A stretch of DNA of 64,000 nt from Streptomyces ficellus (GCF_009739905.1 NZ_CP034279.1:1426001-1490000); one strand, 5' to 3'. Positions 1 through 9,237 are shown, counted from the first letter of the stretch. Numbers and translations are program-made. The notes: a model not told the origin generated them from the sequence alone.

Positions 1-27
1 TCCGTTGACCGTGAAATTCACGCGCAT
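1..27 (-). CDS. Xanthine dehydrogenase iron-sulfur subunit, N-terminus only
   Basis: Only the first nine codons lie in the window (reading MRVNFTVNG on the minus strand). The ATG sits two bases beyond the TAA stop of the FAD-subunit gene, so the two are translationally close. A start of this form, following an FAD-binding subunit, fits the small [2Fe-2S] subunit of a three-subunit xanthine dehydrogenase or related molybdenum hydroxylase. This is inferred from gene order and a short N-terminus; the iron-sulfur cysteines lie outside the window. Confidence 0.65.
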
Positions 28-29
28 GG

Positions 30-920
30 TTATGCAGCTCCTTCAAGGGTGCGGCCGGTGCCGCGGTACTGCTCCCAGGTCCAGCCGAGCGTGCGGCGGG
101 CCATGATGCCCACGGCGTGGCGGCGGTACTTGGCCGTGCCCCGCACGTCGTCGATCGGGTTGCAGGCCCCGGAGGCGAGCTCCGCGAACTGCTTGGCGAT
201 CGAGGGAGTGATGATCCTGCCGCTCTCCCAGAACCCGCCCTCTTCCAGCGCGGCGTTCAGGAATTCCTCGGCCTCCTTCGCCCGTACGGGCGTGGGGGCG
301 GCCGAGCCGATGCCGGTCCGTACGGTCCGGGTGTCCGGGTGCAGCGCCAGACCGAACGCGCACACCGCGATCACCATGGCGTTACGGGTACCCACCTTGG
401 AGTACTGCTGCGGCCCGTCGGCCTTCTTGATGTGCACGGTCTTGATGAGCTCGTCCGGCTGGAGCGCGTTGCGCTTCACGCCCGTGTAGAACTCGTCGAT
501 CGGGATGAAGCGGGAGCCGCGCACCGACTCCACCTCCACCTCGGCACCGGCCGCCAGCAGGGCGGGGTGCGCGTCGCCGGCCGGGGACGCCGTGCCCAGG
601 TTGCCGCCGACACCCCCGCGGTTGCGGATCTGCGGCGAGGCCACCGTGTGCGAGGCGAGCGCCAGGCCCGGCAGCTCGGCCCGCAGGTGCTCCATGATCT
701 GGGTGTACGGAACGGAGGCGCCCAGCCGGACGTTCTCCTCGCCGACCTCCCACTCGCGGAGCAGCTCGATGCGGTTCAGGTCCAGCAGGTACTCGGGCCG
801 CCGGTGGTCGAAGTTGATCTCGACCATGACATCGGTGCCACCCGCGATGGGCACAGCCGTGGGGTGCTCGGCCTTCGCGGCGAGCGCTTCCTCCCAGCTG
901 GCGGGGCGAAGGAAGTCCAT
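30..920 (-). CDS. Xanthine dehydrogenase family FAD-binding subunit
   Basis: This 296-residue protein matches the FAD-binding subunit of molybdopterin dehydrogenases (XdhB/CoxM type), which passes electrons from the iron-sulfur subunit to FAD during purine oxidation. The FAD-contact motif PIAGGTD is at residues 24-30 and the second glycine-rich FAD loop, RNRGGVGGNLGTASPAGD, is at 99-116. The C-terminal third fits the CO dehydrogenase flavoprotein C-terminal domain. Length is normal for the family. The next gene starts two bases after the stop and looks like the [2Fe-2S] subunit, so this is the first gene of an operon running out of the window. It is divergent from a PucR-type regulator, the usual control arrangement for purine catabolism. 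Confidence 0.93.
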   Translation of the reverse strand: MDFLRPASWEEALAAKAEHPTAVPIAGGTDVMVEINFDHRRPEYLLDLNRIELLREWEVGEENVRLGASVPYTQIMEHLRAELPGLALASHTVASPQIRNRGGVGGNLGTASPAGDAHPALLAAGAEVEVESVRGSRFIPIDEFYTGVKRNALQPDELIKTVHIKKADGPQQYSKVGTRNAMVIAVCAFGLALHPDTRTVRTGIGSAAPTPVRAKEAEEFLNAALEEGGFWESGRIITPSIAKQFAELASGACNPIDDVRGTAKYRRHAVGIMARRTLGWTWEQYRGTGRTLEGAA

Positions 921-1268
921 GAGTGGCTCTCTTCTAGATCCGGTGATCAGTGGGTCCGGCGGGTCGTGATCCTGGCGATCGACGGGTTTCCGGGTTCCGC
1001 GTGATCAGTTGCTTCGCCGGGGCTCGGGGACGGCCGGCCCACGTCTTGGTGTTCATGTGCTGTTAACGCGTCGTGGCCCAAGTACACCCAGCGGTGCTCC
1101 GCCCGGTGCAGTCACCGAAACCATGAAGGAGTTGGCTGGTCGCCCTCTTCGTCTTGTAGATTCGAACGAAAGGCGAGGAGCAGTGCCCTCTCCGTTTCCC
1201 CCCGGAAACGGTGGCCACGGCTCACCGGCAACAACGAGACACCCACGAGACAGATCGGCGGCGATCAC
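921..1268. promoter_or_regulatory. Divergent intergenic region, xdh operon / pucR
   Basis: About 350 bp with no credible gene lies between the divergent xanthine dehydrogenase operon and the PucR-type regulator. It must carry both promoters. A possible promoter for the regulator is TTGGCT at 1132-1137 with TAGATT at 1157-1162; the spacer is 19 bp, so this is weak. I see no clear palindromic operator. Confidence 0.4.
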
Positions 1269-2990
1269 ATGCGGCTGCGCGCACTGCTGGAAACCGATGC
1301 GCTGGGGCTGCGGCTGCTCGGCGGCGAGGACGAGCTGGACCGCACGGTCCGCGGCGTGATGACGACGGACCTGCGGGACCCCAGTCGGTACCTCTCCGGC
1401 GGCGAGCTGGTGCTCACCGGGCTGGCCTGGCGGCGGGACGAGGCGGACTCCGAGCCGTTCGTCCGGATCCTGGCGGGCGCCGGGGTGGCCGGCATGGCGG
1501 CCGGCGAGGCGGAACTCGGGGCGATCCCGGACGACCTGGTGCAGGCGTGTTTGCGCCACCGGCTCCCCCTGTTCGCAGTGAACGAATCCGTTGCATTCGC
1601 AACCATCACGGAGTACGTCGTTCGACAGGTGTCGGGCGAGCGGGCCGGAGACCTCGCCGCTGTCGTCGATCGCCACAGGAGGCTCATGACCTCCGGACCG
1701 GCGGGCGGCGGCCCCGAGGTCGTCCTGGACCTGCTCGGCTCCGACCTGGACCTTCGCGCCTGGGTGTTGTCACCGACCGGCCGCCAGATCGCCGGCGCCG
1801 GAGCGCCGCTGCCGGCCGGGACCGGCGCCGTCCTGGCCGGTGAGCACCTGTCCGCCACCCGCACCGGGCGGCGCGGTCCGCACCGGGCGGTGACCCGCGG
1901 CACGACGTACTCGCTCTTCCCGATCCGTAACACCGGTCGCGGTGCCGCTCCCGCCTCGCGGGACGTACGCGAGACGGTGCTCTCCGACTGGCTGCTGGCC
2001 GTCGAAGCCGACGCCGGGGACTGGCCCGCCGCCCGGCTCGACCTGCTCCAGGGCGTCACCCAGCTGATCGCCGTGGAGCGGGACCGGCGGGACGCGGCGC
2101 GCACGGTACGGCGACGGCTCGCCCAGGAAGTCCTGGAACTCGTCCAGACGGGCGCCGCCCCCGCCGAGATCGCCGCCCGTCTCCGGGTGGCCGCGCCGGT
2201 GCTGCTCCCGGGCCTCGGGACCGCGCCGCACTGGCAGGTCGTGGTGGCCCGCGTCGAGTGGGGCGAGGGCGGCGCGGGCGCGCCCGGCATCGAGGCCGGG
2301 CCGGTCGCCCAGTCGCTGCTGGAGGAGATCCTCGTCGACCCCGCGACGGTCGGCCCCGACTCGGCCGACCGCATCGCGGTGGCCCACACCGGCGACGAGG
2401 CCATCGCCCTGGTGCCGCTGCCGACGGCGCCGGGGGCGGACGGCGGCGCCCCCGCGGCGGAGGACGAGAACGGCCCCGCCACCGGCACCGACACCGGGCT
2501 GCACGCCGACGCCCTGCTGGCCACGGTGCGCGCCCCCCTGACGGCGGGCCTCGCCGACGACGGGCGCCTCACCCTGGGCGTGAGCGCCCCCGTCCACTCG
2601 GCCGAGGGGCTGCGCGGCGCCCTGGAGGAGGCGCGGCACGCCCGGCGCGTCGCGGCGGCGCGGCCGGGCCGGGTGTGCGCGGCGGGCCACCACGAACTGG
2701 CGTCCCACGTCCTGCTGCTGCCGTTCGTCCCGGACGACGTGCGGCGGGCGTTCACGGCCCGCCTCCTGGACCCGCTGCGCGACTACGACCGGCGGCACCG
2801 CGCGGAGCTGATCCCGACGCTGGAGGCGTTCCTGGACTGCGACGGCTCCTGGACCCGCTGCGCCGGCCGGCTGCACCTGCACGTGAACACGCTGCGGTAC
2901 CGGGTCGGCCGGATCGAGCAGCTCACCGGCCGCGACCTGTCCCGCCTGGAGGACAAGCTGGACTTCTTCCTGGCGCTGCGCATGTCCTGA
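1269..2990 (+). CDS. PucR family transcriptional regulator
   Basis: A 573-residue regulator of the PucR/CdaR type, which controls purine degradation in Gram-positive bacteria. The N-terminal part (about residues 4-125, beginning MRLRALLETDALGLRLLGG) fits the PucR sensory domain. The middle is poorly conserved, with an alanine/glycine-rich insertion near residues 385-410. The C-terminal 60 residues (about 510-570, including HLHVNTLRYRVGRIEQLTG) match the PucR-type helix-turn-helix. Divergent transcription from the xanthine dehydrogenase genes supports a role as their regulator. Whether it activates or represses, and its ligand, cannot be read from the sequence. Confidence 0.9.
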   Translation: MRLRALLETDALGLRLLGGEDELDRTVRGVMTTDLRDPSRYLSGGELVLTGLAWRRDEADSEPFVRILAGAGVAGMAAGEAELGAIPDDLVQACLRHRLPLFAVNESVAFATITEYVVRQVSGERAGDLAAVVDRHRRLMTSGPAGGGPEVVLDLLGSDLDLRAWVLSPTGRQIAGAGAPLPAGTGAVLAGEHLSATRTGRRGPHRAVTRGTTYSLFPIRNTGRGAAPASRDVRETVLSDWLLAVEADAGDWPAARLDLLQGVTQLIAVERDRRDAARTVRRRLAQEVLELVQTGAAPAEIAARLRVAAPVLLPGLGTAPHWQVVVARVEWGEGGAGAPGIEAGPVAQSLLEEILVDPATVGPDSADRIAVAHTGDEAIALVPLPTAPGADGGAPAAEDENGPATGTDTGLHADALLATVRAPLTAGLADDGRLTLGVSAPVHSAEGLRGALEEARHARRVAAARPGRVCAAGHHELASHVLLLPFVPDDVRRAFTARLLDPLRDYDRRHRAELIPTLEAFLDCDGSWTRCAGRLHLHVNTLRYRVGRIEQLTGRDLSRLEDKLDFFLALRMS

Positions 2991-3049
2991 CGCCACGCCA
3001 GGCGCCCCGCCCCCACCCGCTCCCCCACCCACAGAAAGCGGACCACCAC

Positions 3050-3946
3050 GTGACGTCCGGACGATCGGACACCTCCCGCCCCGAGGACGAGGCCGCCCAG
3101 CGGGCCTCGGCCGGCCCCGCGGACGCCGCCCCGGACTCCCTCCGGGGCGACTGCGCGAACTGCTTCGGCCTGTGCTGCGTCGCCCTGCCCTTCGCCGCCT
3201 CGGCGGACTTCGCCGTCGACAAGCCCGCCGGCACGCCGTGCGGCAACCTCGCCGCCGACTTCCGGTGCGGCATCCACGAACGGCTGCGCGACCGGGGCTT
3301 CACCGGCTGCACGGTGTACGACTGCTTCGGCGCCGGCCAGAAGGTCTCCCAGATCACCTTCGGCGGCCGGGACTGGCGGCAGCACCCGGACACGGCGGGG
3401 CGCATGTTCGCCGCCTTCCCCGTCGTACGGCACCTGCACGAACTGCTCGCGTACCTCACCGAGGCGCTGACGCTGGAGCCCGCGCGCTCCTTGCACGGCG
3501 AGCTGCGCCACGTCCTCGACGAGACCGAACGACTCACGCTGCTGTCCCCCGAGGGCCTGGCCGCCCTGGACCTGGACGCCCACCGCCGCCTCGTCGGCGA
3601 CCTCCTGTCGCGGACGGGCGAGCTGGTCCGCGCGGGCGTCCCGGGCGCGCGGAGCAAGAAGAAGAACCGCCGCGGCGCCGACCTCATGGGCGCCCGCCTC
3701 ACCGGAGCCGACCTGCGCGGGGCGAGCCTGCGCGGCGCGTACCTCATCGCCGCCGACCTCACCGGCGCCGACCTCCGCGAGGCCGACATGCTCGGCGCCG
3801 ACCTCCGCGACGCCCGTCTCGCGGGCGCCGACCTCAGGGGCGCGCTCTTCCTCACCCAGCCCCAGGTCAACGCCGCCCGCGGCGACGCCCGCACACTCCT
3901 CCCGCCGCGGCTCTCCCGCCCCGCCCACTGGACGTCCGGGACCTGA
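3050..3946 (+). CDS. Cysteine-rich domain plus pentapeptide-repeat protein
   Basis: A 298-residue protein starting at a GTG 59 bp after the pucR stop; upstream in-frame sequence is antisense-like arginine/proline-rich noise, so the GTG is preferred. The N-terminal half has clustered cysteines (CANCFGLCC near residues 32-40, then further Cys near 64, 74, 88 and 94) resembling metal-binding cysteine clusters of the UPF0153/YkgJ sort. The C-terminal part (about residues 205-262) is a run of A(D/N)LxG pentapeptide repeats that would form a right-handed quadrilateral beta-helix. A basic RSKKKNRRG linker joins the halves. Biochemical function is unknown. Confidence 0.8.
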   Translation: MTSGRSDTSRPEDEAAQRASAGPADAAPDSLRGDCANCFGLCCVALPFAASADFAVDKPAGTPCGNLAADFRCGIHERLRDRGFTGCTVYDCFGAGQKVSQITFGGRDWRQHPDTAGRMFAAFPVVRHLHELLAYLTEALTLEPARSLHGELRHVLDETERLTLLSPEGLAALDLDAHRRLVGDLLSRTGELVRAGVPGARSKKKNRRGADLMGARLTGADLRGASLRGAYLIAADLTGADLREADMLGADLRDARLAGADLRGALFLTQPQVNAARGDARTLLPPRLSRPAHWTSGT

Positions 3947-4147
3947 GGCGGCCCGCGCGCCCGCCGGGCGGCACCCCGTGGGGTCACTCTTTCGGGGGAA
4001 GCGCACCACGCGCCGGAGACCGTCCGAGGCCGGAAATCACGGGAGTTGGATTGTGAAACATTTCACCTGACCCTCTTGGCCGCGCGTCCGTTCCGTGCTG
4101 AGATGCATCGGACCCAACAGCTCAATGGCGCGCTCGGGGAGGGCAAT

Positions 4148-4924
4148 GTGGCGCATACCGCCATGTCTGGTTCCGGAACGACCTCAGGCGACGATCCCCT
4201 CCAGACCGCGGTATGGCGGCTGCGCTCGCGCGGCTGTTGGACCGACGCGGCCGCCCTTCTCGCACCGGGCGCCGACGACCCGGCGGTCGCCCTCCAGCGC
4301 GCGTCGCTGCTGATCGAGCGGTGCCTCTACACCGAGCAGGGCTGGGCCGAGGCGGAGGAGGCCCTGCGGGTGGCCGAGGCGATCGCGCAGGACGACGACG
4401 AGCGCGGCGCGGCGGCCTGCGAACGCGGCTACCTCGCCTACGCGTCGACCCTCCTCGGGGTACGGGACCGGGCCGACGAGGCGCGCGCGGCGCTCGGACG
4501 GGCGGCGGCGCTCTTCGCCCCGTCCGCACCGGGCCGCCCGCTGCTGGACCTCCGGCGCGGGCTGATCGCCCAGAACCTCGGCGACTCCCCGCAGGCCGCC
4601 CGCGCCGCGTACCACCGCGCCCACGTGGGCGCCACCAACCAGGGGGACACCCTGCTGCTCTCCGCCACCTGGCGGTACCTCGCCGGACTCGCCCTGCGCG
4701 AAGGGGAGTTGCCCGAGGCCCGGCACGGCTTCGCCGAGTCGCTGCGGCTGCGCGAGGAGCTGGGCTACCTCGTCGGTACGGCCCCGGCACTGGTGTCCCT
4801 GGCGGACGCCGAGCCCGAACCGGAGGCGACCCGGCTGCGGGCCGAGGCGCGGCGGCTGTACCAGCTGCTCGGCGGCGTACCGACCTGGCTCGCGGCCCGA
4901 CTGGCCCCGACGGCCGCGGCCTGA
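4148..4924 (+). CDS. TPR-like helical protein of unknown function
   Basis: A 258-residue alanine-rich helical protein with degenerate tetratricopeptide-like repeats (for example segments around AEEALRVAEAIAQ, ARAALGRAAALF and ARHGFAESLRLREELG). No catalytic motif or membrane segment is visible. I prefer the GTG at 4148 because GGGGAGGG lies just upstream at the right distance. An ATG at 4163 lacks a ribosome binding site, and the longer in-frame extension from 4046 reads like untranslated DNA. It is convergent with the next gene. The role is probably protein-protein interaction, but this is only inferred from the fold. Confidence 0.7.
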   Translation: MAHTAMSGSGTTSGDDPLQTAVWRLRSRGCWTDAAALLAPGADDPAVALQRASLLIERCLYTEQGWAEAEEALRVAEAIAQDDDERGAAACERGYLAYASTLLGVRDRADEARAALGRAAALFAPSAPGRPLLDLRRGLIAQNLGDSPQAARAAYHRAHVGATNQGDTLLLSATWRYLAGLALREGELPEARHGFAESLRLREELGYLVGTAPALVSLADAEPEPEATRLRAEARRLYQLLGGVPTWLAARLAPTAAA

Positions 4925-4930
4925 GGACCG

Positions 4931-4945
4931 GTCGCCGGCGGCGAC
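4931..4945. terminator. Small hairpin between convergent genes
   Basis: GTCGCCGGCGGCGAC is a 6-bp inverted repeat with a 3-base loop, placed between two converging genes. It may act as a weak bidirectional terminator; there is no T-tract. Confidence 0.3.
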
Positions 4946-4975
4946 TCGCGGCGGTACGGCGCCTGCGCGGACGGG

Positions 4976-6127
4976 TCAGCCCGCCGGGCGCCCCGCCGGG
5001 GCCAGGCACAGCACCGCGTCGTCGAGCCCGACGACCAGGCTCCCCCCGGGTGTCACCGCCACCGCGCGGACCCGCGGGCCGGGCCGGAAGGGCACGGTCC
5101 GGCCGGTGCGGAGGTGGCGGAGCTCGGCCAGGCCGTCCGCCCAGGCGACCGCGAGGAGCCCGCCCGCGGCGTGCAGGGCGACGACCGGGCAGGAACGCCG
5201 CGCCACCGGACGCCGGCCTTGCGGACGTCCGGGCCGCCACGCCCGTACGGTGCCGTCGGCTCCGCCGCTGTACGCCACCACCGACGCGGCGAGCGGCGGG
5301 GCGCCGGCCCCGGGCCCGGTCACCGGGGGCGCGGTCGCCGTCAGGGCGGTGACGCGGCCGGAGTGCAGTGCCGACTGGTCCAGCCCGGTGAGGCTGAACG
5401 CGTGGACGGTGCCCATCCGGTCGCCGGTCAGGACCGTGCCGTCCAGGGCCGCGAGGGCGGTGGCGGGGTGGCTCGCCAGCGTCGCCGCCACGGCGTCCGT
5501 CAGCCGGGTGGCCGGGCCGGCCCGGTGCAGGCGGCCGCGTTCGTCCAGGGTGAGGGTCCGGCCGTCGCCCGGGCACGCCACCGCCAGGACGCGGTCCCCG
5601 CGCACCACGAGCCGCCCGTCGGGCGTGGTCGTCAGCGCCGCGCACCGTTCGCGGGACGTGTCCACGAGGCGCCACGGGGCGCCGGCGGCCCGCTCGGTGA
5701 GGGCGCGGACCACATGCGGGTCCGCGCCGTCGTCCAGGGCGGCGAGCAGGACGAGGGCCCGCTGGGCGGGGTCCTGTTCGCGCACCAGCGACTGGCCGGC
5801 GCGCAGCCAGGCGGGGCGCAGACCGCCGCGGGGTTCGGGCCGGGCCTCGTACGCCTCGGTGACGAGGACCGGGTCGGCCGCGCAGACGGCGGCCGGGTCG
5901 CCGAGGTCGACGGGGGCGGCGGGCGGGGGCGGCGCGGGCGCCTCGTCGGCGACCACGTCCACGTACCCCAGACCGCGCAGGCTCCGCACCAGGTCGTGGT
6001 CGGGCGGCAGGGGTACCCGTACCGTCCGGCGGGGCCCGGCCAGCAGCGCCGCGAGCAGTTCGGCGGGCGTTCCGGCGACGACGCCGAGCCGGTTCGCCAC
6101 CTCCCAGACCGCGCCGCGCACGGTCAC
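4976..6127 (-). CDS. WD40-like beta-propeller protein
   Basis: A 383-residue protein with spaced short beta-rich repeats typical of WD/PQQ-like propellers (for example DGTVLTGDRMGTVHAFSL, SGGADGTVRAWRPG and GGLLAVAWADGLAELRHL). The N-terminal 110 residues look different and include a proline-rich linker. The GTG start overlaps the TGA of the upstream GntR gene (GTGA), so the two are translationally coupled and this start is well supported. No signal peptide or transmembrane segment is evident. Function is unknown; coupling suggests it acts with, or is co-regulated by, the GntR protein. Confidence 0.75.
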   Translation of the reverse strand: MTVRGAVWEVANRLGVVAGTPAELLAALLAGPRRTVRVPLPPDHDLVRSLRGLGYVDVVADEAPAPPPPAAPVDLGDPAAVCAADPVLVTEAYEARPEPRGGLRPAWLRAGQSLVREQDPAQRALVLLAALDDGADPHVVRALTERAAGAPWRLVDTSRERCAALTTTPDGRLVVRGDRVLAVACPGDGRTLTLDERGRLHRAGPATRLTDAVAATLASHPATALAALDGTVLTGDRMGTVHAFSLTGLDQSALHSGRVTALTATAPPVTGPGAGAPPLAASVVAYSGGADGTVRAWRPGRPQGRRPVARRSCPVVALHAAGGLLAVAWADGLAELRHLRTGRTVPFRPGPRVRAVAVTPGGSLVVGLDDAVLCLAPAGRPAG

Positions 6128-6885
6128 TTCGCGCTGGTGAAGTGCTCGCGGACCAGGGACTGGACGACCGGGAGGTCCTGGGCGATCAGGGCGTCCAGCA
6201 GGGCGGAGTGCTCGGCCGCGTCGGCGACGAGGTCGGCGCGCCGGACCGCGGGGCCGGCCACCAGGGGCCACTGGGAGCGGCGGTGCAGGTCCTCGGCGAC
6301 GGTGACGAGCTGTTCGTTGCCGGCGAGGGAGAGGACGGCCCGGTGGAAGGCGCGGTCGGCCTCGGCGTAGTGGGCGCGGTCGCCGTGCGCGGCCGCGGCG
6401 CAGGTCGCCTCGGCGAGGGGGCGCAGTTCGCTCCAGCGGCCGGCCGGGACGGTGCGGGCGAGCCGGAGCATGACGGGGACCTCGATCAGGGCGCGGACCT
6501 CGGCGAGCTCGGCCAGCTCGCGGGAGGTGCGTTCGGTGACCCGGAAGCCCCGGTTCGGCACCACCTCGACAGCGCCCTCGGTCGCGAGCTGCTGCATGGC
6601 CTCGCGCACGGGGGTGGCGGAGACGCCGAAGCGGGCGCCGAGCGCGGGGGCGGAGTAGACCTCGCCGGGTATGAGGTCGCCGCCGACGAGGGCGGTGCGC
6701 AGGGCGTCGAGGACCTGGCCGCGTACGGAGTGGCGCTGGACGGGGCGGGCGGGCCCGGTCCGGCCGGGCGTCTCGCCGTGGGTGTGTTCGCCCCGCGCCT
6801 GTTCGGGCACCCGGACGGTGGCGTGCGGCTCCGGTCGCCCCGCCGCGTGCGGCGCGGCGCCGTCGCGCGTGCTGCCCTGCTCCAC
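6124..6885 (-). CDS. GntR family regulator with FCD domain
   Basis: A 253-residue FadR-subfamily regulator. The winged helix-turn-helix spans about residues 52-118 (with ALGARFGVSATPVREAMQQL). The C-terminal FCD effector domain spans about 125-245 and retains metal-binding-type histidines in AFHRAVL and EHSALL. The first 50 residues are low-complexity and the true start could be further in. It is translationally coupled to the propeller protein downstream and divergent from the iron-regulated FhuF-like gene. FCD regulators usually sense small organic acids; the ligand is not identifiable here. Confidence 0.88.
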   Translation of the reverse strand: MEQGSTRDGAAPHAAGRPEPHATVRVPEQARGEHTHGETPGRTGPARPVQRHSVRGQVLDALRTALVGGDLIPGEVYSAPALGARFGVSATPVREAMQQLATEGAVEVVPNRGFRVTERTSRELAELAEVRALIEVPVMLRLARTVPAGRWSELRPLAEATCAAAAHGDRAHYAEADRAFHRAVLSLAGNEQLVTVAEDLHRRSQWPLVAGPAVRRADLVADAAEHSALLDALIAQDLPVVQSLVREHFTSAK

Positions 6886-6990
6886 TCGGGTCCTCCTGGT
6901 CGTACGTGCAGAGGGCCCGGCTCGCGGCGGACGGGGCCCCTGTGCACGATAGGCGCACGGGGTCGCCGTTCACAGTTCGATCAGATCGGG

Positions 6991-7009
6991 TAAGGTAAGG
7001 CTTACCTGC
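6991..7009. promoter_or_regulatory. Iron box (DmdR/IdeR-type operator)
   Basis: TAAGGTAAGGCTTACCTGC matches 14 of 19 positions of the actinobacterial iron-box consensus TTAGGTTAGGCTAACCTAA. It contains a perfect 15-bp palindrome, AGGTAAG-G-CTTACCT, at 6993-7007. It ends about 28 bp before the ATG of the FhuF-like gene, where a repressor would block transcription when iron is plentiful. Confidence 0.78.
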
Positions 7010-7037
7010 TAACGATCGCGATTCGGTGGTCCCCCGC

Positions 7038-7901
7038 ATGCCCGCTCCCGCTCTGCTCCCCACGGCCGCCCGCGGCCTGGCCTCACCCGTCACGGACGCC
7101 TACGCCCGGCTGACGGAGGTCTTCCCGGGGCTTCGGGTGCTCGAGCTGGCCGAGGACGAGCGGGCCCCGCGGGGCGCGGGCTGGGTGGGCGCGGACGAAC
7201 TGGCGGCGGGCGGCGCCGCCCTGGACGCGTTCCTCGCCTGGGACAACGCGCAGGTGCTGCGGGACTACGGGCAGCAGGCCCGCCCCGACGTGGTGGCCAG
7301 CTTCGGCCTGCACCGGTACGCCTGGCCCGCCTGCCTGCTGATCACGGTGCCGTGGTTCCTGCACCGCCGGGTGCCGCGCCTGCCGGTGGGGGACGTGACG
7401 TTCCAGCGGGCGCTCGGGCGGATGACGGTGCGCGTCTCCGAGTTCGCCTGCCTGCCGGGCGACCCGGCCGCCGCGCTGCCCGGGGCCCGGGTCGTACCGG
7501 ACGAGGAGGCGCTGCGGGGCGAGGTGCGGGCGGCGGTCGCCGAGCACCTGGGGCCGGTCCTGGACGGCTTCGGGCCGCGGATGCGGCGCGGCAAGCGGGC
7601 GCTGTGGGGGATGGCGACCGACGAGATCGTCGAGGGCCTGTGGTACGTGGGGCACCTGCTGGGCGAGGAGCCCCGCGCCATGGCGGAGCTGGCTCTGCTG
7701 CTGCCGGGGTCGGGTGCGGCGAAGCCGTACGTCGGCACGGCCGGTTTCCGTGAGCTGGCCGGTCCGGACGGCACGCCGCTGCCGACCCGCGACCGGGCGA
7801 GCTGCTGCCTCTTCTACACCCTGCGCCCCGAGGACACCTGTGTCACCTGTCCGCGTACCTGCGACGCCGACCGTGTCGCCAGGTTGAGCGCATCCGCGTG
7901 A
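7038..7901 (+). CDS. FhuF-like (2Fe-2S) ferric-siderophore reductase family protein
   Basis: A 287-residue protein whose C-terminus carries the FhuF-type cysteine signature CC-x10-C-x2-C (CCLFYTLRPEDTCVTCPRTC), which binds a [2Fe-2S] cluster in siderophore-iron reductases. The upstream iron box supports a role in iron acquisition, probably reductive release of iron from imported ferric siderophores in the cytoplasm. I use the ATG at 7038; an in-frame GTG at 7026 is possible. No siderophore transport or synthesis genes lie nearby. Confidence 0.82.
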   Translation: MPAPALLPTAARGLASPVTDAYARLTEVFPGLRVLELAEDERAPRGAGWVGADELAAGGAALDAFLAWDNAQVLRDYGQQARPDVVASFGLHRYAWPACLLITVPWFLHRRVPRLPVGDVTFQRALGRMTVRVSEFACLPGDPAAALPGARVVPDEEALRGEVRAAVAEHLGPVLDGFGPRMRRGKRALWGMATDEIVEGLWYVGHLLGEEPRAMAELALLLPGSGAAKPYVGTAGFRELAGPDGTPLPTRDRASCCLFYTLRPEDTCVTCPRTCDADRVARLSASA

Positions 7902-8108
7902 CCTCCGGCTGAGTCCACGCCACCCGCACGGGTGACGTGAATCGAACTCAACTCTCTTCGCGCATACGGCTGTTCGAGTGGATGGCACCTATTCGTATGC
8001 CCTGCGGCCCCGATGGCGTTCTCTTGCCCCGAAAGCCCGTGGGGCGCGGCGGCCTTCGGCCACTATGGCGCCGAAACGCCCTACCGCGAGCGATGCAAGG
8101 GACACCGC

Positions 8109-9209
8109 ATGAGACTGACCGACATATCGCTGGACTGGCTGCTTCCGGGCGGCGTGATGCTGGTGGGAGTCCTGGCGGCGGTGGCGGTGCTCACGCGCGG
8201 CAGGCGCGTCGGCGAGAAGGCCGCGGCCGACGACTCCTGGGAGCGCAGCGAGGAGCGTCGCCGCCGCAAGGAAGCGGTCTACGGCACCGCCTCCTATCTG
8301 CTGCTGTTCTGCTGCGCGGCGGTCGCCGCCGCGCTCTCCTTCCACGGCCTGGTCGGCTTCGGCCGGCAGAACCTGAGCCTGTCGGGCGGCTGGGAGTACC
8401 TCGTCCCCTTCGGCCTCGACGGCGCCGCCATGTTCTGCTCGGTCCTCGCGGTGCGCGAGGCCAGCCACGGCGACGCGGCGCTCGGCTCCCGCCTCCTGGT
8501 GTGGACGTTCGCCGGCGCGGCGGCCTGGTTCAACTGGGTGCACGCGCCGCGCGGCATCGGCCACGCGGGCGCCCCTCACTTCTTCGCGGGCATGTCGCTG
8601 TCGGCGGCCGTGCTGTTCGACCGGGCGCTGAAGCAGACCCGCAGGTCCGCGCTGCGCGAGCAGGGTCTGGTGCCCCGCCCGCTGCCGCAGATCCGGATCG
8701 TACGGTGGCTCCGGGCCCCCCGCGAGACGTTCGGCGCCTGGTCCCTGATGCTGCTGGAGGGCGTCCGCACCCTGGACGAGGCGGTGGACGAGGTCCGCGA
8801 GGACCGGCGGCAGAAGGAGCAGGAGCGGGAGCGGCGGCGGGAGCACCAGAAGATGGAGCGGGCGCGCCTGCGGGCGTTCAACCGTCAGCACCGCGCCTGG
8901 GGCGCCGGGCGCGGCGGGCGCCAGGTCGAGGTCCAGCCGATGACCGCCACCCAGGTGGACGTCCAGCCCGTGAACCAGGGCAACGCCCTGGGAGGTTCCA
9001 CACCGGCCGCCGTCGGGGCGTCCGTCGCGGAGCCCGCCATATCCGACCGGAAGCACTCGCCGTCCCGGTCCCGGCCCTCCCTCCAGGCCGTCAAGGGCAC
9101 TGACCCGCCCCGGACGGTCGACCTCACCGCGGAGGACGACACCCAGACGCTGCCCCGGCTCGACTCGCTGGAGCGGAAGCTGAAGGACCTGGAGCAGCAG
9201 TTCGGCTGA
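8109..9209 (+). CDS. DUF2637 (SpdB-like) membrane protein
   Basis: A 366-residue protein with several hydrophobic helices in its first half (about residues 12-30, 60-80, 95-115 and 125-155), followed by a highly charged helix (rich in KEQERERRREHQK) that could form a coiled coil. The C-terminal 100 residues are polar. The membrane part matches the DUF2637 family of Streptomyces, which includes plasmid-spread SpdB-like proteins and chromosomal homologues. The ATG at 8109 follows a plausible AAGGGA site; the upstream in-frame ATG at 8013 is less likely. Function is unknown, and no plasmid-transfer genes flank it. Confidence 0.8.
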   Translation: MRLTDISLDWLLPGGVMLVGVLAAVAVLTRGRRVGEKAAADDSWERSEERRRRKEAVYGTASYLLLFCCAAVAAALSFHGLVGFGRQNLSLSGGWEYLVPFGLDGAAMFCSVLAVREASHGDAALGSRLLVWTFAGAAAWFNWVHAPRGIGHAGAPHFFAGMSLSAAVLFDRALKQTRRSALREQGLVPRPLPQIRIVRWLRAPRETFGAWSLMLLEGVRTLDEAVDEVREDRRQKEQERERRREHQKMERARLRAFNRQHRAWGAGRGGRQVEVQPMTATQVDVQPVNQGNALGGSTPAAVGASVAEPAISDRKHSPSRSRPSLQAVKGTDPPRTVDLTAEDDTQTLPRLDSLERKLKDLEQQFG

Positions 9210-9237
9210 CCGCTCCGTGGGGGCGCGGGGCCCGTCG

